DNA of 64,000 nucleotides from RUG12461 sp045657665 (GTDB taxonomy: Bacteria > Bacillota > Clostridia > Lachnospirales > Lachnospiraceae): assembly GCA_045657665.1 (NCBI GenBank), contig JAZOTN010000023.1, positions 21,197 to 85,196 of the forward strand, in the 5' to 3' direction. The position numbers were made by a program, and so were the translations under genes. Below, one piece after another: positions 1-9,002 of this stretch. How positions within the stretch are numbered: position 1 is the first letter of the stretch; the number at the start of each line of letters is the position of its first letter. The notes beneath the pieces are model-generated. The model searched no databases and was not told the origin of the DNA. It saw only the letters and a list, made by a program, of their open reading frames with translations.

Positions 1-36
1 AATGGCTGTTGTTTGGATCAAGTGAAGGAGAATAAA

Positions 37-1626
37 ATGACAATTCTTTTCAAAAACGGATGGATTGTGGATGGAACCGGAGAAAAGCCTTATAAGGGAG
101 ATGTCCTAATAGAGGACGACAGGATCGTTTCTGTCGGTAACAGCGTTTCGACAAATGCTGACAAGGTTCTGGATATCACAGAATGTCAGATTTGTCCGGG
201 ATTCATTGACGCCCATTCCCATAACGACTTTTTTTGTGATCGGGAAGATTCCGAAAAATTTTTTCGTCCGTTCATAGAGCAGGGGATTACCACGCAGATT
301 ACCGGGAACTGCAGCTTTTCGGCCTTTGGTACGGATTCCGACACCCCATATAAGAAGGAGCTGGGAAGCGGACTTTTTGCAACATTGCATCCGGGTAGTT
401 TTGCTTCGTTTAAGGAGAGACTGAAGGGAAATCTTTATGTCAACATTGCGCCTCTGGTGGGCAACGGATCAGTCCGTGCCGGTATGACCGGATATGACCC
501 TACGCCGCTGTCTAAGGAGCAGATCCAAAAGGAACTGGAATTCGTAGAAGAAGCCATGAGAGAGGGTGCACTGGGCGGCTCCTTTGGTTTCATGTATGAG
601 CCGAACCGGTACGCACAACCGGATGAGTTGCAGGCTTTTGCAGAGATGATCGCAAAGTACGATGGGATCGTGACGGTTCATCCAAGAGCCTGTGCCATCA
701 TCAGCGCGGACTATCCCCTCTTCTCGAAAAAATCCCATCTTGAACTGGGACTCGACGAGGTTGTGGATATCATGAAGAAAACGAAATGCCGGCTGGAATA
801 CAGTCATCTGATCTTCACAGGTTCCAGGAGCTGGAAGCTGCTGGACAAGATGCTCACCGCATTCCACAAAACCAGAGATGAAGGCTGGGAAATCGCCTAT
901 GATAATTATGCATTTCATTACGGAGCCTCCGTTATCACAATAGTGTTCCCCGCCTGGTATGCAGCATTGCCGAAAGGAGAGGCTGAGAAACCATCAAACA
1001 AACGGAAGCTTGCTTTCACGATCTTTCTGTATCGCAAATTGTTCGGAATTGACTGGGATGATCTTGTTGTGGCCTATATTTCTGATGAACATCGGGAATA
1101 TGAGGGGAAGACGGTTCTGGACTGCGCGAAGGAAGAGGGAATAAAGCCTCTTGATATGTATTTGAAGCTGGTGGAGCTGTCCGACAGGAAGGGCAGTATT
1201 TATCTCGGGAAGTATTATAACGATGCCATTGTACGGCGGCTTATGGAGGATGACCTTTCTGTTTTTATGACAGACGCATGGGTGGAGGACAAGGGTCTTC
1301 AGAATATTGCCGCCTATCAGACTTTCCCGCAGTTTTTTGTACTTGCCCGTAATTACGGCATTCCCGTGGAAAGGATTGTACGAAAAATGACCGGTGCCAC
1401 GGCAGATCGTTTTCATATTGCAGAACGGGGATATTTAAAGGAAGGCTACAAAGCAGATATTACCGTCATTGATTTTTCCCGGATTAAGGTGAATGAAAAA
1501 GTGCCGGATGCCAAGCCGGAGGGGATTTCCCATGTGGCTGTAAACGGCCGGCTCGTTATGGAAGACAGCGTATTTATCGGCGGGAAAGCAGGAGAAATGG
1601 TTCTTCGGGCAGATGCCAACGTCTGA
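37..1626 (+). CDS. N-acyl-D-amino-acid deacylase family amidohydrolase
   Basis: Metal-dependent amidohydrolase of the D-aminoacylase/N-acyl-D-glutamate deacylase group, which removes acyl groups from N-acyl-D-amino acids. The 529-residue protein opens with the family's beta-sandwich strand (VDGTG, residues 11-15) and then a metal-binding HSHND at 60-64. A GNCS motif follows near residue 97, where D-aminoacylases carry a zinc-ligand cysteine. Later come a YSH histidine, a conserved MTDAW aspartate and the closing GYKADITVID strand. I chose the ATG at 37 because GAAGGAG lies 6 nt upstream; an in-frame TTG at 13 has no such site. The class is secure; the exact substrate is not. Nothing upstream is visible, so operon membership is unknown. 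Confidence 0.85.
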   Translation: MTILFKNGWIVDGTGEKPYKGDVLIEDDRIVSVGNSVSTNADKVLDITECQICPGFIDAHSHNDFFCDREDSEKFFRPFIEQGITTQITGNCSFSAFGTDSDTPYKKELGSGLFATLHPGSFASFKERLKGNLYVNIAPLVGNGSVRAGMTGYDPTPLSKEQIQKELEFVEEAMREGALGGSFGFMYEPNRYAQPDELQAFAEMIAKYDGIVTVHPRACAIISADYPLFSKKSHLELGLDEVVDIMKKTKCRLEYSHLIFTGSRSWKLLDKMLTAFHKTRDEGWEIAYDNYAFHYGASVITIVFPAWYAALPKGEAEKPSNKRKLAFTIFLYRKLFGIDWDDLVVAYISDEHREYEGKTVLDCAKEEGIKPLDMYLKLVELSDRKGSIYLGKYYNDAIVRRLMEDDLSVFMTDAWVEDKGLQNIAAYQTFPQFFVLARNYGIPVERIVRKMTGATADRFHIAERGYLKEGYKADITVIDFSRIKVNEKVPDAKPEGISHVAVNGRLVMEDSVFIGGKAGEMVLRADANV

Positions 1627-1642
1627 CACAGCACTGCCCATT

Positions 1643-2479
1643 CTATTCTCCCATTCTCTCTTTCATCCGTTTCATTTCTGTGTCAAGATCATATGCGATA
1701 AAGTCTGCTTTCTCTTCAGGGGTAGTCCCTTTTGACAAAGTTGTGAAACAGTCTGTTTTGGCTTTGTGAAGCTTCATGATCGTATTGTAATAATCCGGAA
1801 ACAATCTTTTGGATGCAGAATCGGGATTCCTCTGCATATACCGGAACATCACTTCCCTCGACGTCAGAATGCTGCCGCAAATCCGCAGGTAATCGTAATT
1901 GAACAACCTGTCCTCACCAAATTCCATGTCCTCTCTGAAACGTATTTTATGTTCATCCAGCAGGTGCTTCCTGTAAAACTTGTTGCAAGCTGAATAGACA
2001 AGAAGACGTCTGTCCCGGATATAATGATCTGCAAAATCCGATACCGTTTCATAGTACCTGTCTTTCAGCGCCATGGGTGTAACCGTTTCGCTTCGTTTCA
2101 TCTCTTCCGTATATCTTATCTCCACACGCTCGAAGCTGAATATATACAGATCAGCTGCTTTTCCTGTCACCATACGGCTCTTCTCAAAAAAGCCATCCGC
2201 AAGACAATCATCGCAATCCATGAAGGCGATCAGATCTCCTGTTGCCGCATCCAGACCTGCATTTCTTGTTGCAGACACACCCCTGTGTTCACAAAGAAGG
2301 ATCTTTACATGATCCGGCGCATCTTCCCGCATGGACTCAAGCTTCTGTGCGGTCCCGTCATCGGATCCGTCATCCACGAGGATCAGTTCCACATCATCCG
2401 CAGACCAGAATGAAACAGACCCGAGAGTTTCTTCCAAATATTCCATACAGTTGTATGTCGGGATTATCAATGACAACAT
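1643..2479 (-). CDS. Family 2 glycosyltransferase
   Basis: GT-A fold glycosyltransferase that transfers a sugar from a nucleotide-sugar donor. The N-terminus shows the hallmark SLIIPTYN strand, then LVDDGSDDGT, then RNAGLDAATGD, then the metal/nucleotide-binding aspartates in FMDCDDC. There is no membrane helix, so it is a soluble or peripheral enzyme. I placed the start at the ATG at 2479 with a weak GGAAAG site 7 nt away; GTG at 2497 is an alternative that would add six residues. It lies 60 nt downstream of the SpoIIE phosphatase gene on the same strand and may be the last gene of that operon, which would hint at a glycosylated product. The acceptor cannot be inferred. Confidence 0.85.
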   Translation of the reverse strand: MLSLIIPTYNCMEYLEETLGSVSFWSADDVELILVDDGSDDGTAQKLESMREDAPDHVKILLCEHRGVSATRNAGLDAATGDLIAFMDCDDCLADGFFEKSRMVTGKAADLYIFSFERVEIRYTEEMKRSETVTPMALKDRYYETVSDFADHYIRDRRLLVYSACNKFYRKHLLDEHKIRFREDMEFGEDRLFNYDYLRICGSILTSREVMFRYMQRNPDSASKRLFPDYYNTIMKLHKAKTDCFTTLSKGTTPEEKADFIAYDLDTEMKRMKERMGE

Positions 2480-2539
2480 ATCTGTTCTTTCCACCACTCC
2501 TGAAACGTTAAGATAACGGTTAGCCCTGGCATGAGCATA

Positions 2540-4711
2540 TCATATTGTGTTCGTATATCGGAAACACAGTGTCGTTATATCATCAAATTGTTCGGTACCA
2601 TTCGTGAATTCCAAAACATGTTTTCTCACAGCCTCGTCAAGCTCTTCGCAGGACAGAGTCGGCTTCTCATTCAATGCGGTTAACAGCCGCTCGGCCTTGA
2701 ACATTTCTCCCTTACTGTTGCGTGCTTCCGTGATACCGTCCGTGTAAAGATATATGGTATCGCCTGCCTCCAGCATCATCTCGTTCACTTTATACTTCGC
2801 CTGCTTAAATGCCCCGACAATCACGCTGTGCTCATCTGCTTCTATGGTAAAGATGTCATCTTTTCTGCATATTGCTGCACGAGAGTGTCCTGCATCCACA
2901 AACCGAAGATAACCGTCCGAAAGCCGCAAGACTCCGATCCAAAGCGTAACAAACATGGAGCCGGCGTTTTCCTGTATAAGGAACCGATTTACTTCATCCA
3001 TCATCTTACTTAGATCCATGCTATCCGACAGGAGCCGGCTCTGCAGTGTATTCTTGACAAGGACCATAAACAGGGCGGCGGGAATTCCCTTGTCTGATAC
3101 ATCTCCTAATACAACCGCCAGATGATCATCGTCTATTAAGAAATAGTCATACAGGTCGCCTCCGACCTGTTTCGCCGGTATCATTTCGGCATAGATTTCA
3201 AATTCTTTTCTCTCATACAGAGGCCCGTCCTTTTTTGGAAGCATCGCATTCTGGATCTTAGCAGCTGACTCCATCTCCGCATAAGCTCTCTCGCGTTCTC
3301 CGGTAATCTTGACTATTTCCCGGAAATAAGACTCCGCTCTTTCAGACTGCCCGGCAATCGTTTCCCCGAGCACCTGTATCTCATCACCTGTTCTGAAAGC
3401 GTCCTCCATCTTAAAGACAGTATTCTCCCCTGTCATGTTCTGTATCTTTTCAGTCATGAGATTCATTGGACGCATTGTTTTTTTCAGAAAAAGGGCGATA
3501 ACAATCTGAGCGATCAACGTGAGAACTATCAGCATTATCAGCATCAATATCTCCGTGTTCCTGACAAGCCTTGTGTAGGAATCTGAAATATCATCTGACA
3601 TATGCTCCATATCAGCAATCAGTGCCTGGGATGGCTCCTCAAGCTCCTCAGATGAGGCAAACATGACCAGGCCCCAGTCAAGGGACTCAATCGGAGCATA
3701 TGCCGCATAATACTTCTTACCGTCCACGAAAACCTCAGAAAATCCCGTATCACCGTCAAGTGCATGGTTAATGGCATTCGACAGCTCCTGTCCTGTACTC
3801 TCACGCACATCATACGGTTCATCTTTAGACGCAAGCTCCCCATTTTCCCTGGGCGAAAAAATAAGCTGCCCTTTTTCATTTACCAGTATGCAAAACCCGC
3901 TCTTGCCGATATTTCTCTCTGAAAGCCTTCTTTGCATTGTCCCGAGATCGCTTGACCCTTCCAGTACCGCAACAAGCTCTCCATCAACATAAAGCGGTAC
4001 GCCGAATACGATCTCATCATAGTCATAAAAGTAGCTGCGGACGGGAAATGAGAAAAAAGCTTCTCCGCTTTCCACGGCTCCACTATACCATGGTCTTTTT
4101 TTTGCATCATAGGATCTTACAATTCCATTCTCCAGTTTATCCCCTGACATACTATCCATTGCCAGCGTCACCCCATCAGGAATTGTAATATAGCAGTCAC
4201 GGATGATCCCCTCATTTTCGCGTACGATTCCCTCCATAATAGGCCCTAAGTTTGCAAGCCTTCCAATGGTTGCTCTCATTTCTTCGTCCCGGCGGTCAAA
4301 TCCCTCGGGGAAGAGCACCTGAAGAGAGTATTCCCCCTGGTTTTCCGGTTTTGGTTCCTCAACAGGCAGCTCATTATAATTGTCAGGAGCATTCATCACA
4401 TCTTTCACCTGCTCCCCCAGAACCAGAAAATCCTGTCTGATCGTCCCGAATTCGCCATCAATCTGATCTGCTGCCCAAGTGACTGTATTCAAAAGACTGC
4501 TTTCCACGAGATTCATCGTAGCTGCTTCGGACCTGGCCTCGACCAGATTCTCCTTCCTTTCCTCTGCATCGATAAGCACCTGATGAAGCCTGTGAAAGAG
4601 CATATCTATCGCGGCAATATTCAAGATCACGATGCCCCCCATCGTAATCAGTACTGTATATAAGACACGCTTCGAAAGTCCTCTTCTCCCGAGCCCTCTT
4701 AACCCTCTCAA
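2540..4711 (-). CDS. Membrane sensor phosphatase: Cache - HAMP - SpoIIE (PP2C)
   Basis: Signal-controlled serine phosphatase of the RsbU/RsbP/SpoIIE type, whose known role is to dephosphorylate a STAS-domain antagonist in a partner switch. In order: membrane helix about 16-39; an external sensory domain to about 380 with the RPWYSGA signature of Cache domains; a second helix about 385-408; a HAMP linker to about 465; and the PP2C domain about 505-720. Catalytic motifs are intact: GGDLYDYF, GDVSDKG, DAGH, YTDGITEA and DDITT. The start overlaps the stop of the PIG-L/STAS gene by ATGA, so the two are translationally coupled. The likely substrate is the STAS domain of that neighbour, by inference from the coupling. 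The external ligand is unknown. Confidence 0.92.
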   Translation of the reverse strand: MRGLRGLGRRGLSKRVLYTVLITMGGIVILNIAAIDMLFHRLHQVLIDAEERKENLVEARSEAATMNLVESSLLNTVTWAADQIDGEFGTIRQDFLVLGEQVKDVMNAPDNYNELPVEEPKPENQGEYSLQVLFPEGFDRRDEEMRATIGRLANLGPIMEGIVRENEGIIRDCYITIPDGVTLAMDSMSGDKLENGIVRSYDAKKRPWYSGAVESGEAFFSFPVRSYFYDYDEIVFGVPLYVDGELVAVLEGSSDLGTMQRRLSERNIGKSGFCILVNEKGQLIFSPRENGELASKDEPYDVRESTGQELSNAINHALDGDTGFSEVFVDGKKYYAAYAPIESLDWGLVMFASSEELEEPSQALIADMEHMSDDISDSYTRLVRNTEILMLIMLIVLTLIAQIVIALFLKKTMRPMNLMTEKIQNMTGENTVFKMEDAFRTGDEIQVLGETIAGQSERAESYFREIVKITGERERAYAEMESAAKIQNAMLPKKDGPLYERKEFEIYAEMIPAKQVGGDLYDYFLIDDDHLAVVLGDVSDKGIPAALFMVLVKNTLQSRLLSDSMDLSKMMDEVNRFLIQENAGSMFVTLWIGVLRLSDGYLRFVDAGHSRAAICRKDDIFTIEADEHSVIVGAFKQAKYKVNEMMLEAGDTIYLYTDGITEARNSKGEMFKAERLLTALNEKPTLSCEELDEAVRKHVLEFTNGTEQFDDITTLCFRYTNTI

Positions 4712-5649
4712 TTCTTCATCTCCATAAACTCAGAAAATCCGGTATCCTCAAAGATTTCTCTGAGATCCTCTGTCACATTATCAAGCGCAACTTTTCCACC
4801 TCTGTCTTCAAGCGCCTGATATACTTCCAGTATTACCCTCAGTCCCGCAGATGAGATATAATCCATATCCTTCAAATCAAAGCGCACAAAAGTCACATCA
4901 TCCAGTTCTCCCTCAAGCTCTGCCCGAAGCTGCTCTGACGTGCCGGCATCCAAGCTTCCGATGATCCTTACTATGAGTATGTCCTTGTTCTTTTCCTTTT
5001 CTACTGTCATTGTTACCTCCCTGCCAAAATCAACCTTCTCAAAAGCCTCAGCATATATCGTTTCAGGCCTGCTCACCATCTGAGCACCTCTAAAAGCATT
5101 CAACAAAAGAGTGATATTCTCCTGCCCGCCCTGATCTTTGTGAAAGTCTATCAGTCTGCGCTTTTCCTCTACGATCTCTGTAATATCAATAAAGTGCGTC
5201 GGTCTGTAAAACGGTGCATTAATTTCATAGAAATAACACGAAGCCCTCGCCTGCTGCCGCCTTATCTCATCCATGCAGAATGCTGCCGCATAACGGTGAT
5301 CGGGATGAAGGCTCTTACGCCAGGGCAGAAATATGACAGTATAAGGCGTAAAATCTATCTTCGCGACATCCTTACGATGCCTGAACATCTTTGTATCTTC
5401 ACATCCGATCCACGTATAGGAATGCGGCTTTACATATTCCATCTCAGTCTCAAACTGGTTTTTTCTGATAACCGCTTCTTCTTCAACAGATCTCTCTTTC
5501 GAGCCATGCGATCCATCGGTCAGGACAAAAATATCCGTTTTCTTCGGGGCAAGTATTAAAGCCGATGAACCCCCAAGGCATTCATCATCCGGATGCGGCG
5601 CGATCACGGCTATTCTGTCCTCATCCTTTAATCTTATTTCCTGTCTCAT
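4708..5649 (-). CDS. PIG-L/LmbE-type deacetylase fused to a STAS anti-sigma antagonist domain
   Basis: Two-domain fusion of 313 residues. Residues 1 to about 205 are a PIG-L-family zinc N-deacetylase: APHPDDE at about 18-24 supplies metal ligands and the base, and a second HPDH motif follows. Members of this family deacetylate N-acetylglucosaminyl compounds such as mycothiol or teicoplanin precursors. Residues about 210-313 are a STAS domain with the DYISSAGLR segment, where anti-sigma antagonists are phosphorylated on serine. A short charged linker (EKEKNK) joins them. RBS: GGAG/AGGAG just upstream of the ATG. It lies between a MATE transporter carrying an RsbW-like domain and the SpoIIE phosphatase, so kinase, antagonist and phosphatase are adjacent. 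Both domain calls are firm; that phosphorylation controls the enzyme is inference. Confidence 0.9.
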   Translation of the reverse strand: MRQEIRLKDEDRIAVIAPHPDDECLGGSSALILAPKKTDIFVLTDGSHGSKERSVEEEAVIRKNQFETEMEYVKPHSYTWIGCEDTKMFRHRKDVAKIDFTPYTVIFLPWRKSLHPDHRYAAAFCMDEIRRQQARASCYFYEINAPFYRPTHFIDITEIVEEKRRLIDFHKDQGGQENITLLLNAFRGAQMVSRPETIYAEAFEKVDFGREVTMTVEKEKNKDILIVRIIGSLDAGTSEQLRAELEGELDDVTFVRFDLKDMDYISSAGLRVILEVYQALEDRGGKVALDNVTEDLREIFEDTGFSEFMEMKN

Positions 5650-5680
5650 ACTCCTAAAACTCCATCTGGTATATGATGTA

Positions 5681-7453
5681 CTAACTAAATTTCACGATTG
5701 TATGGTTCAGATTCAGCACATACTGATATTGCACCGATTTGGCTATTCTTTTCAGCATGGTATAATTATCCGTTATCATTCTCTGTTTTTCCTTGTCCTC
5801 ATCAAATACGATACATTCTCCGTTATCCAGCATCATAAAGGCCACTTCTTCCTCGGAGAAAGATATCATGATCTGATTATCAACCGAATTACGTCCGGAT
5901 ACCCTTACCGAATAGTTCACCATTTCCTCCACGCACAGCCTTGCGTATCTTGCAAGCTTTTCTGAACACCCTTCTTCCGTCAGATAGTTTTGTAACATCC
6001 TTGATGCCTCAAGCGCATCTCCCGGATCTACCGACAGATACAATCTCCTGATATGATCCTTTACGGTACTGCTGTCCCTGTATACCTGGATCCCATACAC
6101 CACCAGATTTACTCCAAGGATCAACAAAGCCGAGAAACAATAGGAAAGCCAGATCGTCTGCGGTTGAAAATATCTGCCGAGCATCAAAGCAAACAATGGC
6201 ATGGTACTGTTCCCGACAAGTGTAAGTATCGTCGAAAATCTCTGTACTCCTCTGTTGGTAAAATACATACGAAAAACGGTATTAATCCCCAAAAAAGTAA
6301 TACATAGCGCATAAAACCTCAGTGATGCCTCTCCGGCCGGAGGGATATCAGTCACTCCATGCAACCGGTAGAAGAAACCGGGCCACGCTTCCATTAAAAC
6401 GACAAGTATACCGGACAGCCCCACGATCAGAGCAATTCCCTGCATCATAAGTCTCCTGATGCCTCTCCTGTTTTCCGCGCCGCTCATCAGCCCCATAAGA
6501 GGTCTCATTGATCCCTGCACCGAGCTCATCAGCACATTCGTCAATGAATAGCAGAAGGTACATACCGCTTTTATGCTGCCGCATGAATCTCCAAGATAGA
6601 TAAAAAGGATACGGATGATCGCGTAATTTTGAAGAGCCACAACCAGCAGATAGGAAGCATCCGGAAGGCCCTTTGAAATGATCTCCATGATATCCGAGAA
6701 GCCTGCCTTCGCATCTCCGGATTTAAAGATATCCGTTTTACGACAAAGAAAGATGACTGTCGCCACGCAACGAACCGCACATGCAATAGCAGTACCGTAG
6801 CCTGTCCCCGCCACTCCCATGTGGAATACTCCGGTAAAAAGAATATCCAACAACAGATTTAAAACACCTTCCATGATAGAAAGATACATGAGCATCTTCA
6901 TCTTGCCCATGATCTGCAATTGGTAGGTTCCTATGGTAGATACCAGTCCGAAAGGTGTTGCGATCATCAGTCCTATGGCATAGCTTACGACAAGCGGCAG
7001 CATAACGGGGGATAGTTCATAGGAATAGATGATCCCCAAAACAAGCGGGATCTGGATGATCGAAACCGCGACAGCTGCCATGACCGTAACAAGCTTCACT
7101 GCCTTCTTTGAGCGCATGATGCCCTCAGGGTCTGCATCGCCGATCCTCAAAGACAGCACCGTTGATGCTCCCGTTGAGAATATCGCGGTGATAGCTCCGA
7201 TCAGCGTTTCGATCGGACCGAAGAAGCTGATTGATGACAGCGCATTTTCTCCCACCAGATTTCCTGCCACAAGACCATCCACTGTTACGAGCAGAAGCGT
7301 GGATATATTTGTTGCTATCATTGCAGGGAGAAATTCAAGAAGCTTTGTAAATGTCAGGCTGCCTCTGATGCGAAAACGGTTCTCCACATAAGACGGGGCT
7401 GTTCTGCCATGTGGCAATGGAAAACCAAATATTGGTCTGATCCGTTTTTTCAT
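5681..7453 (-). CDS. MATE-family exporter fused to an RsbW-like HATPase domain
   Basis: A 590-residue membrane protein. Residues about 30-455 form a MATE multidrug/oligosaccharide exporter with about 12 hydrophobic helices. The last 115 or so residues are a cytoplasmic GHKL ATPase-like domain resembling anti-sigma kinases RsbW/SpoIIAB: RLCVEEMVNYSV matches the N-box (E...N), MLDNGE matches the D-x-G box, and the C-terminal strands follow the usual order. The glycine-rich ATP lid is poorly conserved, so nucleotide binding needs testing. The start codon overlaps the stop of the upstream asparagine-synthetase-like gene (ATGA). Ordinary MATE proteins are about 450 residues, so the extension is real extra sequence. 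It probably exports the cluster product, with gating or sensing through the ATPase domain (inference). Confidence 0.88.
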   Translation of the reverse strand: MKKRIRPIFGFPLPHGRTAPSYVENRFRIRGSLTFTKLLEFLPAMIATNISTLLLVTVDGLVAGNLVGENALSSISFFGPIETLIGAITAIFSTGASTVLSLRIGDADPEGIMRSKKAVKLVTVMAAVAVSIIQIPLVLGIIYSYELSPVMLPLVVSYAIGLMIATPFGLVSTIGTYQLQIMGKMKMLMYLSIMEGVLNLLLDILFTGVFHMGVAGTGYGTAIACAVRCVATVIFLCRKTDIFKSGDAKAGFSDIMEIISKGLPDASYLLVVALQNYAIIRILFIYLGDSCGSIKAVCTFCYSLTNVLMSSVQGSMRPLMGLMSGAENRRGIRRLMMQGIALIVGLSGILVVLMEAWPGFFYRLHGVTDIPPAGEASLRFYALCITFLGINTVFRMYFTNRGVQRFSTILTLVGNSTMPLFALMLGRYFQPQTIWLSYCFSALLILGVNLVVYGIQVYRDSSTVKDHIRRLYLSVDPGDALEASRMLQNYLTEEGCSEKLARYARLCVEEMVNYSVRVSGRNSVDNQIMISFSEEEVAFMMLDNGECIVFDEDKEKQRMITDNYTMLKRIAKSVQYQYVLNLNHTIVKFS

Positions 7454-8991
7454 GATGGCTGTCCTTTCATATACACATTCTCATACCAGATCATAAACAT
7501 ATATACCGCAAAGACAATCCGGAATTCCGTAAAACCTCCGTTGAGATAGCGTTCCCAATAGTTCCTCAGCATTTTCCTGTCAAAAAAGCTGCCGCTTTCC
7601 TTACTGAAAATAACTCTTTCTACCAAAGGTTTTTCTTTTCTAAACCACTCTCTTACCGGCACAACGGAGCCTGCCTTCTTTCTGAAAGCAGTTTCGTAAG
7701 GGAGTTTTCTTTCTGCCGCACATCTGAGTGCATATTTTCCAATATCATCCTTCAGTTTATAAGCGGACGGCATTCCGGCGCTCAGGTCAAACATTCGAAG
7801 GTCGGTATAGGGAAGGGTCGCTTTTTTATCACATCCTCCGGCTGATCTTCCCACGCAAAGAAGGATATCCCCTTCAAGCCAAAGCGCAATATCTGCAGAA
7901 AGCATACGGGAAAGATGATCTGCCGAGAGGTCAAAACTTTCTTTCAGCAACTCCTTTACCGGATATGCCAGGTTCTGTCCAAGAAAACGCATCGCCTCTT
8001 TCTCCGGCATGACGCCATCACACCCATAATAATATGGTTCCTCACCGCAGCCAAGCTCATCCAAGCGTCTATAGACATGGTAACCTGCAAAAAACTCATC
8101 CGCGCCTTCCCCGGAAAAAACGATGCTCTTCTCCTTACCAATCCTGCTACATCCCATAAAAAATGCTGCTCCCGATGCATCCACAACGGGAAGCTCCGTA
8201 CATTTTACAAAGTCCGGCAGCACTTTAAAATACTCGTCTCTGGTAATATCAAGAGTATGAAAGCATGTCCCAAGCGTATCCGCTGTCCTTTTGGCAAGCT
8301 CGTTTTCCTTCAGGACACTCTCTTCAAAATCCATATTGTATGCATCAGGGATGCCTGACATAGCCAGAAGATAAGAGGAATCCACTCCACCGGAAAGTAA
8401 TGATGCACATTCGGCGTAATTGAGATTTTCTCTGTCTTCCTTCAATACCTTTTCAAAGGTCTCTTCCAGCGCATCTACCCAGTTGTCAAGCGTTTTCTCA
8501 TCATCGGGTACAAACTTCGGAATAAACCATCTTTCAATAAAAATTTCACCATCCCTGAAGATGAGGCTCCTTCCCGGCAAAAGCTTTTTAATTCCCTTAT
8601 ACAAAGTCTTTTCCCCAGCCGGATACCCAAACATGCAAAACAGCTGCAATGCATCATCATCTATGTCTTTTGAATAAGAAGGATCTTCTGCAATGTTTTT
8701 TATGTTTGTGGAAAAGAGAACCTCTCCGTTATTTGTCCGATAATAATAAAAGTTTTCTATTCCGAAGGCATCTCTGGAACAGAAATACTCCCCGCTGCCG
8801 CTGTCTTTGATCACAAACGAAAAGGAACCGAAAAAATGAGCAGGTGCGTTCTTTTTCCAACGCTGATACCCTTCAAGAATAATGCTCTCTTCCGTTTCCT
8901 TACGGCAGCTTCCTTCTTCCAGAGAAAGCTCTGCAAGAAGTTGTTTCCGGTTTCGAATATAGCCTTCATACAAACACAATTCCATGCTCAA
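7450..8991 (-). CDS. Asparagine-synthetase-like amide ligase lacking the glutaminase cysteine
   Basis: ATP-dependent amide-forming enzyme of the AsnB fold. Residues 1 to about 165 keep the N-terminal Ntn-hydrolase fold (RDAFGIENFYY, TNIKNI), and about 190-500 are the synthetase domain with the PP-loop SGGVDSS near 203 and SGEGADEFFAGY near 298. A true AsnB begins Met-Cys-Gly, and the Cys is the glutaminase nucleophile. This protein begins Met-Ser-Met-Glu-Leu-Cys, so glutamine hydrolysis is unlikely. That pattern is known in beta-lactam synthetase, which uses another amine. I took the TTG at 8991 because GAGGG lies 8 nt upstream; the ATG at 8985 is the alternative, and neither restores Cys-2. 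It sits 11 nt after the hypothetical gene and is coupled to the MATE gene. Confidence 0.85.
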   Translation of the reverse strand: MSMELCLYEGYIRNRKQLLAELSLEEGSCRKETEESIILEGYQRWKKNAPAHFFGSFSFVIKDSGSGEYFCSRDAFGIENFYYYRTNNGEVLFSTNIKNIAEDPSYSKDIDDDALQLFCMFGYPAGEKTLYKGIKKLLPGRSLIFRDGEIFIERWFIPKFVPDDEKTLDNWVDALEETFEKVLKEDRENLNYAECASLLSGGVDSSYLLAMSGIPDAYNMDFEESVLKENELAKRTADTLGTCFHTLDITRDEYFKVLPDFVKCTELPVVDASGAAFFMGCSRIGKEKSIVFSGEGADEFFAGYHVYRRLDELGCGEEPYYYGCDGVMPEKEAMRFLGQNLAYPVKELLKESFDLSADHLSRMLSADIALWLEGDILLCVGRSAGGCDKKATLPYTDLRMFDLSAGMPSAYKLKDDIGKYALRCAAERKLPYETAFRKKAGSVVPVREWFRKEKPLVERVIFSKESGSFFDRKMLRNYWERYLNGGFTEFRIVFAVYMFMIWYENVYMKGQPS

Positions 8992-9002
8992 TGATCACGC
9001 CC

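Noticed and set aside
13..36. TTG start of the amidohydrolase at position 13
   Set aside because: No ribosome site precedes it, whereas GAAGGAG fits the ATG at 37.
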